From Halichondria panicea (taxonomy: Eukaryota; Porifera; Demospongiae; Suberitida; Halichondriidae), in assembly GCF_963675165.1 (NCBI RefSeq), contig NC_087384.1, positions 2,440,501 to 2,504,500 of the forward strand: a DNA stretch of 64,000 nucleotides, written 5' to 3'. A program made the position numbers and the translations under genes. Below are positions 22,998 through 34,741 of the stretch, piece after piece (positions within the stretch are counted from its first letter, which is position 1; every line of letters begins with the position of its first letter). The notes beneath the pieces were generated by a model, which was not told the origin of the DNA, did not search any database, and worked only from the letters and a program-made list of their open reading frames with translations.

Positions 22998-25900
22998 CGT
23001 GTCTGTTTGTCTGTCTGTCTGTGTGTGTATAGACTGCTACAGCTGCTCAAGGATCAATGAAGTGCAAGTAAGAGTTTCTATAGGCTTCTAGTTATGTTTT
23101 CTTGGATTTTAATTCGTGGATTGGCAAAATAATGCTTCGTTCTATAGAGTTATGCCTATACTTGGAATGCCTTTTCAGAAGAGCACGTATATATAGCCAA
23201 ATTTATTTCAATGAGTGTTGCTACTCTACTTAGTAGTTAGCTCTGCACTATAGAACGCTAGCTATTGGTAGCTGCAAGAGTGAGAAGAGAGCTGCAAGGC
23301 TCTGCTGATGGCAGCCATTAATTTTAGACTTGAACTTTGGCATCGATCGTTTTTAACAACAATCATGGTCGATCATTACCCACTCTTTGAGTTTGCATGC
23401 ATCAATGAAGAATGTTTATTATGTGTATAAAATTAAGCTTTATGTTATGTAGCTTTGGCATCTCCACCGAGGCATCAGCACCTGCGGTGCTTTCATTGAA
23501 TTAGCTGGAGCTAATAAACGCCACTCTTGAACAGTGGCCTCTCTCGAATTGTAGCCTCCTCTTTCAGCAAAATGAAACATTTAGTATAGCCACGGCTCCT
23601 GCATGATCAAGCATATACGGTAATACTATATATAGGACAGCCAGAAGTGACCAATATAAAAGAATATAGCGAGTTGGCTGCGTTTTGAGCAATATACAAC
23701 ATAATAATAATGATCAAGCTAGCAATCGGAGCCAAATGAAGCGACCAGTATATTGAGGTGACCGTATTTCAGAGAGCCAGATTAGCGAGAGTCTATACTT
23801 ACTGTATATAATGTATACGGTTACCTCATGTATGAGATATGACCACTCAGGTGCATTAAGGCACGTCCAGAATCAAGAAAAGACCAACGTCACATACGTT
23901 GAAAAGTGTGCGATATTAAACATATCAATTTGACATTTTGTTTTCTCATAAAAATTTAAGTTTCCTTAATCAAAAATAAAGATCATGTGATTATCATGTG
24001 ACCAATTAACATGAAATTTCATTGTAAAACTAATTATAAATAAAGCATTTGTTCCAGGTTAGTTAGATCCTATCTTTTCCAGGAATCCTGATGTACATAT
24101 CATATACTGATGAAATCCTGCTGCGCAAAAGCAGATTCATAGGTAATCATGGTCTATACAAACAACAAGCTAATATTTACCTGAATTGTCCCTGATTTCT
24201 CCTCCTAACTTTCTTGCTTGGCTGCACTCTGTCTTGCGCAGCAGGAAACAAGTTCTCTACTATCTAATAGTCTTAGTTAAGGCCTTTAATAGCTACTAGG
24301 TAGCCTACAACAAATGCTTTCAGGGTTTTACTCGATCAACTAGCTACGGTCAACTTTAATAAATTAAGTACAGTGTCATGTGACCCAAGCTCCGCCCTCA
24401 CTAGTAATTGCAGACATTTGCCACCCACGCACGTGATAAACATTCCAAAGCGATGACGTCGCGCACATGAATATCATTATAACAAAATTCCATGTCATTT
24501 TAATTTGGACAGTCCTTAATACCCCTGAGCATGCATGCTTTGAATAATTATACTCCGACCTATGCACAGAATTATATATACATGCAGGTTCATTCCTGGT
24601 ACATTCAAAATGCAGTCTGACTTTATTAAGTGCGTGGACCCTGAAAATCACCCTAGAGGAAATCATAGGACCTGCCAAAACGTAAAAATTATACCTAGAA
24701 TCATGCAGTTAGTTTGCGAGTGAAGAAAATGAGCCAAATCAGATCAGCAGAAAATGTGACCCTTTGCAAGCTACCATGCAGCATAATATCAGGAGTGTAT
24801 GAAGAGGAGTATCCAACTGTAGCAGTTGTAGTGTAAACCATGTTTCGGTACCAGTATGTCATACTACGTCACTATCAGACCGCATCTTAAGTGGGTGCGT
24901 AGAATTAGTTAAAAATGATATCAGCATACACGCATGTGGTTTGTACCTCCAAGCCCACATTTATGCATGGCTAACAGTTTACACAACTACAAGTGTTAGT
25001 GACGGATTCAATCCGAAATATAGAATGGAATGTGCATGGGAGTCGCATACTCCTCTTCATACACTCCTGATAATATATACCAGAGATTTTGCGATTTTAT
25101 TTTTTTGAAGTGACACAAGCTGGCCTCCACAAATAACGTAGGCGTGGCTTACGGGAACATAGGAATGCAGACAGGCAACAAGACTAAATGAAATTTTTAC
25201 TCACGAAAACCACCGTTTCTCAATTAAGTTGAACGATTTTTTACCCCACGAAAATTACCTGCTATATACAGTATATACATGCATTGTTATACAGATACAT
25301 CATCTGATTAAAAGGGCAAAAAAGTGGAGAAACAAACAAGATTGGACAGTCCACACTGAACATGGAGATCTACATGGCGAGCCTGGCTCCTATCTCATTT
25401 CCTTGCTAGTGATCACAGCACACTTTCATGTCGAAGAGAAGTTCGGGGAATACGGGTCCAAAACACAGCATTTTAGGCAGTATACAGCCAGGTATATAAC
25501 CCTTTATAATGTTTATATATCTGTCTGTCTTGACATCTGAGGTTGTACGAGTGTACCTAACAAAAGTCATGAATTATATAGAGTGACTGATGAATTCAAG
25601 AGAATTGTTAAGCAGATAGGAGAAAAAGAAGACTTTGGGTGAGCTAGTACCGTATCTGGAGTTCTGTGATGTTATTTTCGTATGAAACCCTATATATAGG
25701 CATGGTTTACCGGAATGCATGTATAATGATGCAAAAGAAATTTTTAGTCACAAAAAGTACCGCTGTTCAATTTTTTTACCCCATGAAAATTACTTAGGGT
25801 GACATAAAATTATTTTCACCATTGTCAAACGTAGACTTTTCTGCGATTTCAAGTACTGTTTAGTTCATTTTGCTGGTATTAAATTCTGCTAAAAGTTGTG

Positions 25901-26823
25901 AAATCACAGTGTTTGTAATTAATTACTCGTAATAATTTTATGTGGTTTCTATAATCATTCCCGAGTACACATTTTTGCGATTTTACTCTCATCCGCAGAA
26001 TTAGCAGAAATTAATACCCAATTTTATGTCACTTTTAAGTACAGTAGAACCTAGCTAATCTGGACCCTTTTTAAAGTTCGAAGACCGGACAAAAAATAAT
26101 ATTAAACTGAAAAGAAGAGGGCTGTAGAATAGACTACTGCACATGCGCACTTTATTAATAAACTGCTCAATATACCTCACTGAATACAATGGCTATACTG
26201 CAAAGAAAACGAAAAGAGCTCACAAGACTCGCTGTATATTGGAGAGAAAGTTGAGATAAAATTAGCTAGCAGCTTTCCTTCTGGCCACAGTAATATCACA
26301 CGCATGCATTTGAGTGTTCTTTGTTAATGATACTTAATGACATCCGAAATTTTCATGTATATTTGAATGGGGGTTTGGTCCTGCTCATTCAGATTAGCGA
26401 GGTTCTACTGTATATATATATATATATAAAGTCCTTTATAGCGCTTTGTTTTCGAGGAGCACAATTTTTAAGGTTGAAGCCAATCCGCGGAAACTGCATT
26501 TTAGCTCCTCAAAAGTAAAGTGCCTTACATTATTGAAACAATAATTGATATGAAGCACTATAATGATGACATACATGTACCTTGCATGCACTATTACTCT
26601 TAATAGTCCAGTGCCTTTCAAAGCTAAAGACTCTGGGCTAAAGATGATCCGAGAGAAGTACTCTCACCTCCTTCCTGCTCCGTGGTGGCTGATTGACCCG
26701 GCTAATCCTGCCAACAATGTGTACATCAGTGGCATGTCTGGTTGGAGGAAGGACAAAGGATGGCAGGAATTTGCTACAAAGGTGGACAACATTGACCTCA
26801 CCATAGACGTCCAGCAGCAGTAG
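21220..26823 (+). CDS. OAS-like gene B1, seven exons, 383 aa, active site altered
   Basis: This is the only reconstructable subfamily-B OAS relative. Exons: 21220-21429, 21742-21859, 21926-22184, 24588-24681, 25295-25491, 25582-25638, 26607-26823. They sum to 1152 nt in frame, with the same junction phases as the A genes. Exon 1 is long (70 aa) and charged, starting MSRLPRLYLTTAEERKWERK, unlike the about 25-aa first exon of the A copies. Exon 2 keeps GGSVKQGTAVPG and the FDIDLVLFS metal pair. In exon 3 the strand that should hold the third Asp reads TVKLSFSCYW, with Lys (22093-22095) at the catalytic position. Exon 5 has KRAKKWRNK and GSYLISLLVITAH. Exon 7 has APWWLIDPANPANNVY. Intron 3 (2.4 kb) is full of repeats. 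Synthesis of oligoadenylate is doubtful; a nucleotide-sensing, dsRNA-binding or regulatory role is inference. The exon 2 acceptor is weak (no clear pyrimidine tract). Confidence 0.85.
22425..22760 (+). mobile_element. MITE of the GCCTCGGTGCGCATGCGCAA family, copy 1
   Basis: The element starts TTATGCCTCGGTGCGCATGC, contains a palindromic GTGCGCATGCGCA and a GGTATACGGTAGTGTG boundary, then a GT-rich stretch and a conserved body. It lies in OAS B1 intron 3. The same head recurs at 22918 and 26975, and the body recurs inverted at 9240-9480. Confidence 0.7.
22915..23310 (+). mobile_element. Same MITE family, copy 2, with expanded GT tract
   Basis: The head is as in copy 1, followed by a long GT microsatellite (about 22958-22995) and TCTG repeats. 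The body is shared with copy 1 (GCTGCTCAAGGATCAATGAA). It also lies in OAS B1 intron 3. Confidence 0.7.
24789..25070. mobile_element. 282-bp MITE in OAS B1 intron 4
   Basis: The inverted ends are TCAGGAGTGTATGAAGAGGA and its exact complement at the right. A 5-bp direct repeat TAATA flanks it (24784-24788 and 25071-25075). No coding capacity. Confidence 0.8.
26042..26410. mobile_element. Pogo-like MITE in OAS B1 intron 6
   Basis: The ends are CAGTAGAACCTAGCTAATCT and the inverted GATTAGCGAGGTTCTACTG. TA dinucleotides flank both sides (26040-26041 and 26411-26412), the target duplication of Tc1/mariner/pogo elements. Confidence 0.8.
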
Positions 26824-26974
26824 ACACTTTACAAAGTGCTGCTATACATAATAATTATAGGATATTCCAACAGCTGCATGCATATTTGTAACCTTAGCTA
26901 TATACTTACGCATGCATCAGTGCATGTTTGTATAATTATGGACCAGTGCATGCAACTGTGTATATATTATCTAT

Positions 26975-27144
26975 ATGCTTCGGTGCGCATGCGTAAGCGA
27001 GGTATACGGTAGTGTGTTTGTGTGTGTCTGTGCAGAGTGCTACAGCTGCTCAAGGATCAATAAGTGCAAGTAAGAGTTTCTAGTCACGTTTTCTTCGAGT
27101 CAATAATGCTTTGTTCTCGAGTTATGCCTAGTTTTGCTTACTTA
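26975..27144 (+). mobile_element. GCCTCGGTGCGCATGCG-family MITE, copy 3
   Basis: The head TGCTTCGGTGCGCATGCG and the body fragment GCTGCTCAAGGATCAATAAG match the copies at 22425 and 22915. It abuts a truncated OAS exon directly at about 27145, so its insertion, or a deletion next to it, removed the upstream part of that copy. Confidence 0.65.
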
Positions 27145-27261
27145 ATTGGAATGCAAGGCCTCGGGGAAGTAGAACCGAGCGGGGGAGAAGACATTAAAAA
27201 ACGATGGGAGATATTTGCAAAGAAAATTAAAACACTTAATCTTGTGATGAACATCACATAG
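27145..27261 (+). pseudogene. OAS subfamily-C exon 7 fragment
   Basis: A short frame with GLGEVEPSGGEDIKKRWEIF and then TLNLVMN and a stop matches the end of the C-type copy at 42932-43148 almost residue for residue. Everything upstream of this last third of exon 7 is missing and replaced by a MITE. The 3' flank (GGTCATTTA, CTTTACAAGCACAT-like) is also shared with the 43.15-kb copy, so this is a duplicated and truncated gene. Confidence 0.8.
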
Positions 27262-30002
27262 GTCATTTATATAGTATGTTATACTGTTATGTCATTTAGC
27301 CTTACAAGCACATGTCTCAATGCAGCTATACCTATACAGTGCCTTTAGTCTAGAGAGTAATTTTGCTCCTATATAAATATTTTGTGATTAGAATATTTCT
27401 AAGAAATTCTGCTGTTACCATTGTGTAGGAAAAATCACATATTCAAAAATATTTCTATGGCAACCAAAGGTGATGGGTATGTGGTGCTTTATATAACGCC
27501 AACATAATTATTTCTATAGTGGACAATCGCTTAGCAATGGAAAAGACCAATCGTCGTCGGAAGGTCTGGAACTCTGGCACAACATTCCTGAGAATAGTTT
27601 GCTTAACATAATTTATATTATAATTTTGTTTAGCCTACGTAAGTACACACACTAATCACTACTCCATTACTAAGTTGTTTTTTGAGTGTCTTTTCGCTTA
27701 GCAATGGAGTTAAAGTAAACTTGTCGGCTAAGATATTTTTCACAACATGAAATTGTCTATCTTCTGGTAGCAGCAACTTCATTGAAAACGAGGTTAGATC
27801 GTAAGTACTCTGTTTCTGTGACGTCAAGGACAAACCGCGATGGTAATGATGTTATACTGGCTTGTAATCTATGAATTTCCTGACTAAGAATCGTGTGGGC
27901 AGTGACCAATACCTACCACAATGTTAACGAAGCCATTTCACAGATGTATTGATGTCAATAAAACATCCCTCCAAGATGGCTGCTCCACACACAGTATATA
28001 GATAGAAAAAGTAGCACTTAGCTATCCACAGCCTCATTGAAGTGTTTTCACACTCCTAGCTGGGCATATGCATGCAAAGTAAATACATTTACACCAACAA
28101 GTGAGAGAACATATTTACTCTAGGCTATAAAGGCACTCTACTGTATAATCATAGATAAAAGAGAGAAATGGATAGGAAACATTTAGCGCCTCGAAAACTA
28201 TCCGTGTTTTGCCCTGGGTTTAATCGAGGCCGCCAACTGTACATTTAAAAAAAATGGCCAAAAACACAAAAAAAAGACAACTGATTGTCTTACTGTCAGT
28301 GTGAGAATCTTGCTGCTAAACTTTTACTTCTGTTTAATACTTGAGGCTATATGACACACAGTACACTACTTATTTAGGTTGTTCTAGCTGTATTATAGGT
28401 GTTATTGGTACAGAAACTTCCTAAGTAGTGAAAGCAATGTTTCTGTACCTCTAAGCAATCCCAAAAAATTTCCTGTTATTTCCAAATGATATAGCTACCT
28501 AGTATAAAGGGACATTAAATTGAAGTTGTAGGGAGACTTGGAAAGGTCTGAATTTTCCAAAACAGCCGTAGAAGTAGTTCTCCTGGGGGTAGGGAGCGAA
28601 ACACGGCTGTATCTTAGCTCAGTGTACGTATTTTATATGCAGCTTATGGGAACACGTGATCCGTTTCCAATCCATTTCTCTCTTTTATCTATGGTATATA
28701 ATATGATGTTTACTATCTCAGGTAGGTTCAGGACTGGGACCTCCCGATTGAAGTCTGCACAAACCTTTGAACTACCTACTACACTAAAAATTTCGAGCTG
28801 AAAGGAAGGTTTATACCTCCGGAATTAGAACTAAAAAAGATAAGTAATTTTTTACACACAAAACATATTAAAAATCGTGGGCGTGGCTGCGTTTTAGCTG
28901 ATTCAGCAATAATTGCTGGTCCCAGTCCTTAACCTACTGAGATCTGATGACTATATAATCAGCGTGCAATTACCTGTTGAGTAATTATACACGCTGTCAA
29001 TGACAACGTAATGTTTTGAATAACGGCCACGGCTGAATGTTAAGAAAACTGCAGAGAACTTCATCATAAACGATTAGAAATCAATAGTATGGTACTCGTG
29101 CAATAAGTACTCAACAAGCACTGTATGGCAAGGTTAATAGCACTCGGCTACGACTCTAGAAGCCTTGACATTGCTTATTAATCCTATATTACACTATTAA
29201 CCATACTATACTTATTGACAGCCTAACATAATCCAAAAACTATAAGCAATGCACATGCACACACAAATCCAGAGTGAACTATAACAGTATGATAGATACC
29301 ATGCACAATACAGTAGAACCTCGCTAATCCGGACCTTTTTAGTCTGAAACCTCGCAAATCTGGCAAACTGAAAGAGGAGGGGCTGTCAGTAAAATAGACT
29401 ACTGCGCATGCACAATCTAACTTGCTTTGCTGAATCAGAACTGCTCAAAACATTGGTCACTGCAAAGAAAACAAAGAGCCGGAGAACTCACAAGACTCAC
29501 TGAATTGGAGAGAAAGTTGAGATAAAAGACTATATAGCTAGCAGCTTCCCTTCTGGCCACAGTACATATGCATTATTTTGTTACTGATATTCATAATCAA
29601 TTACCGTTAATCCGGAAATTTCATGTATTCGGATATAGGCTCTGGTCCGGCTCTATTTTGATTAGTGAGGTTCTACTGCATGTACTGATTATGCAGTTAC
29701 CAAAAAACTCAATAAAAAGACATGGCCATATTATACATAATTAATTGACAACTGATGAAGTTAACTATCTATATGGGCTGCCATAGCGGTGAAGCTGTGA
29801 TAGATTGAAGTTTCCACAGGGTGTCATATAGGATTTTGAAGTGTAGAGGGGGAAATAAGAAAGTAACCAGAACATTAATTTTTGCTAAAAAAAGGTCAAC
29901 TGTTATTTTAATACCCTATATGTAAAATTGCCAGCTATGGACACTCAGTCATACAACTAGTACCTGAATGCAAAAAAGGGGGGGTACCCCCCTTTCCCCC
30001 TG
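27262..30002. other. Gene-free stretch with decayed repeats
   Basis: I find no OAS exon here. Notable pieces are paired phrases around 27515-27550 and 27650-27720 built on CGCTTAGCAATGGA, which suggest a decayed inverted-repeat element; CTCGAAAACTATCCGTG near 28190, related to the MITE at 54654; GTGGGCGTGGCTGCG at 28876, shared with 5888; and the pogo-like MITE at 29311-29678. A run of seven G against six C (GGGGGGGTACCCCCC) lies at about 29978. Confidence 0.4.
29311..29678. mobile_element. Pogo-like MITE
   Basis: The ends are CAGTAGAACCTCGCTAATCC and the inverted GATTAGTGAGGTTCTACTG. TA flanks the left side; the right flank is CA, probably mutated. Same family as 26042 and 35663. Confidence 0.75.
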
Positions 30003-30862
30003 GCAAAATGGTGGGTGGGCTATTAATTTAGAAAACTTTCCATGCACGTTTTTCTCTTAAGGGATATCAAGAAGCTGGTGAAGAATATTGCTAAAAATCA
30101 AGACTTATATATCACTGAGTTTTTGGTGCTCCTTGCCTGTATAATAAAGGAATTAAGAAGTGCATATTATAGAGTGAGTTGCTTTATCATTTACTATACT
30201 ATAATTTATGTATAATATTATACAGTGCAACATATGCACCGCGGTTGAGTTAGCCCGCACAGAATCAGGGAAATTAGGAACTGGAAAAATGGTGGATGGT
30301 CTGCTATTGATACTATGGACATGCAGAATTCTTTTCACTTACTTGCTTATAGAATTATGACCAAGGATATCAAGAAGCTGGTGAAGAGTATTGCTATAAA
30401 CGCACAACAATGTGTATGTACCATAATAAACACATAACGTATACTATAGCTATAGACAACAAAGATTGCAATTGCATTAGCTAAGTAATATGCACTTCTT
30501 AATTCCTTTATTATACAGGCAAGGAGCACCAAAAACTCAGTGATACATTTAGAGATCGAAATCCTCACATAATTGTATATACATCTACATCCAAATAATT
30601 GTGTATACAGACACACACAATATAGCTACAACGCTCTATTAATACAGCATTCACGTCCCTGGGGAAAACCATGTATATAAGTACAGCCGGTACGTACACG
30701 AGAAGCCATGATCATTGACCGGTCTATAACCCGTACAAGAACCTCTACAAACATGCATGGCGTCTGTCAGATTGAGCCACAAAAGAGAGACTCGTTTCCC
30801 AAGAGATGGCAGCTGTTTCTCAGAAAGATCCATCTTATATACATCTAACTGTTGACTTCTAA
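30003..30862 (+). pseudogene. OAS subfamily-C copy, scrambled and truncated
   Basis: This is a broken duplicate of the C gene at 46374-48242. The end of exon 5 plus exon 6 (around GATATCAAGAAGCTGGTGAA) is present twice, at 30003-30130 and 30240-30408. An exon 7 relic lies at 30648-30862, with CATTCACGTCCC, then an altered middle, then AAGAGATGGCAGCTGTTTCT. A segment at about 30108-30170 recurs inverted at about 30470-30545. Exons 1-4 are absent. The lesions are extensive, so no product is expected. Confidence 0.8.
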
Positions 30863-31147
30863 TCATTTTTCTCTTGGACCCTGTGTACATTTATAACATT
30901 TACAAGAACAAGATTAAGGGTGACCTGCTGACTCAATAAAACAAAAGTTCCAAGAATGAATGATTATTCTATCTTTTTTGTTTACTGCAGACAACGTTAT
31001 TCATATTTTTCAGGTAACGTGCACAATGCATGCGTGATTTTCGTTAGAGCAACGTACACACCCATAATCAGTACTATAAGAGTAATGGTCCTGACTATCT
31101 ATGCACAAAGCATCCTATATAATAGTTCTAACACAACACCAAACGAA

Positions 31148-32650
31148 ATGGCACTAGAACTGGCAGCAAAAGTGGAGCATGTACTAAGATCGGTAAGATC
31201 CGTATAATAATTATTATATGCAAGTGTTTTTGGCGATTTGGCAAATCAGGTGAGGTTTGCCAAATTTGTAAAAAAAAAAAAATGTTGTCAAATATAGCGT
31301 ACCCTATAAGCAATTTCCAAATGTGTAGCAAGCCGTGCAGAGCAGAATCGGAATAACTATTTCTGAGGTTGTTCTCGGAGGATCAGTGGCTTATGGAACC
31401 GCAGTCCAGGGGAACTATGATGTGGATTTGGTTGCATTCTCACCAAGTCAGTGACTGATATTACAACAGCACAACAAACTAGAACACATGCACGTACATA
31501 TCACATAATAACTATAATTATATGTATAATTCTATGTACATGCATATAGCATCACATTTTTAAATCAGACATACATGCATATATTTAACACAAAGTTGTG
31601 TTCAATTAGTCTTCTTAAATCAGGTCTTCACCCAAAACAAGGGAAAGTGTCTGAAGATGGGTACAGCACAATACTATAGCCAAACTCAAGATATACCTTC
31701 TAGAGCACCTAACTGGGAGATATATACCCCAAAAAATGGAGAAGCAATTTCATGGCTGGCGCTTTACTGCTAACTACTTGCAAGTTGATTTGCAGATCAG
31801 CCCTCAATGGGAGGACCCTAACCTGGAAGACATGTATTCCTACATGAGAGACATGCATCCGGACAGGAGAATCTTGTATAGCTATATACGATATTATGGC
31901 TAAAGCTATTATATATGAATGCATTATATACGTACAGGTTTTCTTGTGGAACAGCCAAGTACAAAAACTCCTTAATGGAGGGCCAGCCGAGAAGGGTAAC
32001 TATATTAAAGTATATACTAGGTGCATGTATATTATTGTCTATAGCAACAATTAATAATTAATCTACCTGCAGGCAAAGATACTTATCAAAAGAATTAATC
32101 AAAGTGTGGAGAGACTCCGTTTGGGATGGAAAAGTCAATGGATGCCCAAAGTCTTTCTTTCTTAGCATTCTTGTGCTCATCTCCTATCATCGAGCTCCAC
32201 AGCAACTACTCAGTGATGCAACTCCATTGAAAACCCTTGCAAAATGGTAATTAAACTCTAAGCTCCGTATAATATATACTAAAACTCTTACTAAACTATT
32301 GAATAATACATTGTACAGGGTGGCAAGAGATATACAGGAACTTGTGCAACATATTCGAATGGACCCAAACCTGGAGTAAGTCGAAATCAGAGTTCTATAC
32401 AGCTATATAGTATTACCATGACAACCCCTATAGCCTCCATGTTCCCGGGGAGAACCAAGTGATTATGAGAAAGTATAGTCACTGCCTTCCTGACAAGCCA
32501 CGCATCATCGACCCGGCCAACCCCTTCAAGAACTTCTACAAACAGGGTCTCTGTCAGATTGAGCCTTAAAAGAGCGACTCGTGTGAGAAACGAAGGGACA
32601 TATTTGCAAGACAGATTGCAAGCCTCAACCTGGTGATGAATGTCGTGTAG
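31148..32650 (+). pseudogene. OAS subfamily-C copy with all seven exons, three lesions
   Basis: Exons: 31148-31192, 31329-31446, about 31625-31877, 31938-31995, about 32075-32250, 32319-32375, 32434-32650. Exon 2 encodes GGSVAYGTAVQGNYDVDLVA with both metal Asp residues, and exon 3 keeps QVDLQISPQW with the third. Lesions: a frameshift in exon 3 (the start reads LHPKQGKVSEDG, the end FHGWRFTANYLQVDL in another frame), a frameshift in exon 5 (KILIKR versus VWRDSVWDG), and a TAA in exon 7 after CQIEP where the 48.1-kb copy has Gln. The catalytic residues were intact at the time of inactivation. It lies just downstream of the scrambled C copy, in the same order as 46.4-48.7 kb. Confidence 0.82.
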
Positions 32651-32876
32651 CCTAGTGGCATACTTATATGAACAACATACTATAAGCGTGTATCATTTAC
32701 AGTACATTTTAAAAGGGATACACTTTAATGAAAAAGAGAAGATACTATAATAGTTTTATTCTACTGTGTTATTTATTAGTAAATTAATAGTGTTGTGGTA
32801 TTGTGTAAACATTATGACAATTATTAGTACATAATTAATATTTGAACACTCGCCACCCCCAAGTGCTTTGATATTA

Positions 32877-32992
32877 CCTATGGATACCGAAGATTATCAC
32901 GAGTCTGTGTCAGTAACTGCACGAGTGCCTGCAAGGCACGAGTGACAGTTACTAATAGGCACGGACGAGTGATAATCATCAGTATCCATGGG
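32877..32992. repeat. 116-bp imperfect palindrome
   Basis: The left arm (CCTATGGATACCGAAGATTA) pairs with the right arm (TAATCATCAGTATCCATGGG), with ACGAGT-rich sequence inside. It is probably a foldback MITE between two OAS pseudogenes. Confidence 0.6.
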
Positions 32993-33949
32993 ATAATGCT
33001 TAGCAACCAAAATGCAGGTTGAATCTGCGCATGCGCGACATGTGGTTGCTTTGTCAACCTGAAGGACGCGTACATAGCAACAAAATAGAGTTTCTCCCAG
33101 TTGAAGACGAGTTTAAGAGAAAGAAGACGGCTAAAAGACAAAGAAATAAGACTCTATAGAACACCAGGAGAGCTTGCAGAAGGCTACTAAAAGATTTGTA
33201 CAGAAGTTATACTTTACTGTATCAGAAATATAAAGTAAATTCATTGCGACCATTACTTTAGAAAGTCAGAATTCATATTTTATTCACTATGGTAACCAAC
33301 CAAACAGTCCCTATCAGAAATACAGTTTAGCCTGTCCAATACACTCAATAATTATATGCTGGCTAGTTTCAAATCTAAGACCTAGATGTCGGAGTCAGAG
33401 CTACCAAGTTTGTATTTTTCAGAAAGTGAAAAGAAGGAATGGTGGGATAAAATAGAGAAAGGAAGTGAGGCCTTTCTATCAAAAAATGAGGCCCTTCTAT
33501 CAAAAAAAAAATGAAAAGGTGCTCGAGATGAAGGCGGGGGCTGAAGATACAAAGGGGGTTACGATAAAAGATGCCCAGTCATACGTGGTGAAACAAGTAG
33601 TGGACATATTACAAGATGTAAGCTGAAATCTGACCGTTTCTTTGTACTAAATCAGCTTCAATATTATTTTTGCAGAAAGGGGAGTTTCAAAAAAAGTTCG
33701 ATATAAAAACTAACGAGGTGTATGGAAATGGGTCTCTGAAGCAAGCAATCACAGTGCCTGGAAATTTTAACATTGATTTGGTTCTGTTCTCAGAGAGTAA
33801 GTATACATAATCGTTACAGGCAAGCCAACTATAATTATATCAAAATTTACGAATTAATTATTATATTCAGCTTTGTGATCATGACAGATTATGCTTATTA
33901 TGCCTCGAGGCGTAGCCGCACGAGAGATACGGTAAAGCTGACTGTGTGT

Positions 33950-34741
33950 TAGCCTCCACCCCAGGCCGATCCGTCTCCAATTGAACGCTAGGTCGCCTAC
34001 TAGGCCTGGTATTGATTGTATTTGGGCGTGATCTGGGCGTGGTTTTTTAATACATAAAAACAAATTGACTTGTGGTACAACAAAAAATGAATCCTCCAAC
34101 AGTGGTCTTCAACAACAGCCTCTGGGGCAGTATACAGCAGGAAATACTTCCCAGAAGACACTTCTTTGGCAGTGGCAACCAAATCTTTGTCGATTCCTTT
34201 ATTGCTACTGAGGATGGCAGCAGAAACACCTCTATTGTTTAGACTCCTGATCTGGTCAATCATGAGTCTCATGATGAGAGATACAAGGGGAGAGACAATT
34301 AACAAGAACAACACTTTTGTCAACAGGAGGAGCCTTGGTCCTACCTAGCTTGTAGTCCATTAAAAAGGGTAGCAACTGATATAGCAGAGAGACTTGCCAT
34401 ACCCCGTTGGGAACCAGATAAACACGTCCCTTCCCTCAAACAGGAGCTTGAGAGCCTGGGCCTGTTCTGCCATGAGATCGAGAGTGAGGCCATCTTGCTT
34501 CAAACAAGACAACGCGTTGCATGCCATAGCTAGCTAGCTAGCTATAAATTGAGAACATGACACGGAGCTAAATTACTGTAACTTTTACGGGAGTAAAATG
34601 CCTCTACGTACACCTTTAGTATTACAGAAAAAAAGCAGGAAACAGAATCTCTGCTTTTGTTTCCTGTTCCTGCCACGCCCAGATACAATCGTATTTTTCA
34701 ACTTCGTTCTATTAAAAAAAAATCGGCCTGGGACCAAGGCT
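33950..34741. mobile_element. Nested inverted-repeat element carrying a helicase fragment
   Basis: Direct repeats GACTGTGTGT flank the insert at 33940-33949 and 34742-34751. The ends are imperfect inverted repeats about 75 bp long: left AGCCTCCACCCCAGGCCGAT, right (inverted) AGCCTTGGTCCCAGGCCGAT, and further in both share GATTGTAT followed by TGGGCGTG. Long inverted ends with a 9-10-bp duplication are typical of MULE-type DNA transposons. The interior is a fragment of a RecQ-like helicase gene, so it looks like a gene-capturing element. Confidence 0.65.
34090..34527 (-). pseudogene. RecQ-like helicase fragment
   Basis: The minus strand encodes the first motifs of a RecQ-family DNA helicase: FEGRDVFIWFPTGYGKSLCY (Walker A), then after a stop and frame change IVSPLVSLI, MIDQIRSLNNRGVSAAILSS and SGKYFLLYTAPEAV. 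The order and wording match the start of RecQ helicase domains. Only about 140 residues are present and the frame is broken between Walker A and the next motif. The piece sits entirely inside the inverted-repeat element, which suggests capture from a host gene. Confidence 0.7.

Noticed and set aside
22958-23010. Long GT/TCTG microsatellite as a possible regulatory Z-DNA site
   Set aside because: It is part of a repeat family whose other copies have shorter GT tracts at the same place, so slippage inside a transposon explains it.
30956-31207. 83-codon open frame just before the C-type pseudogene as an extra exon
   Set aside because: The homologous region at 48330-48560 has no open frame, so the similarity is of non-coding 5' flank.
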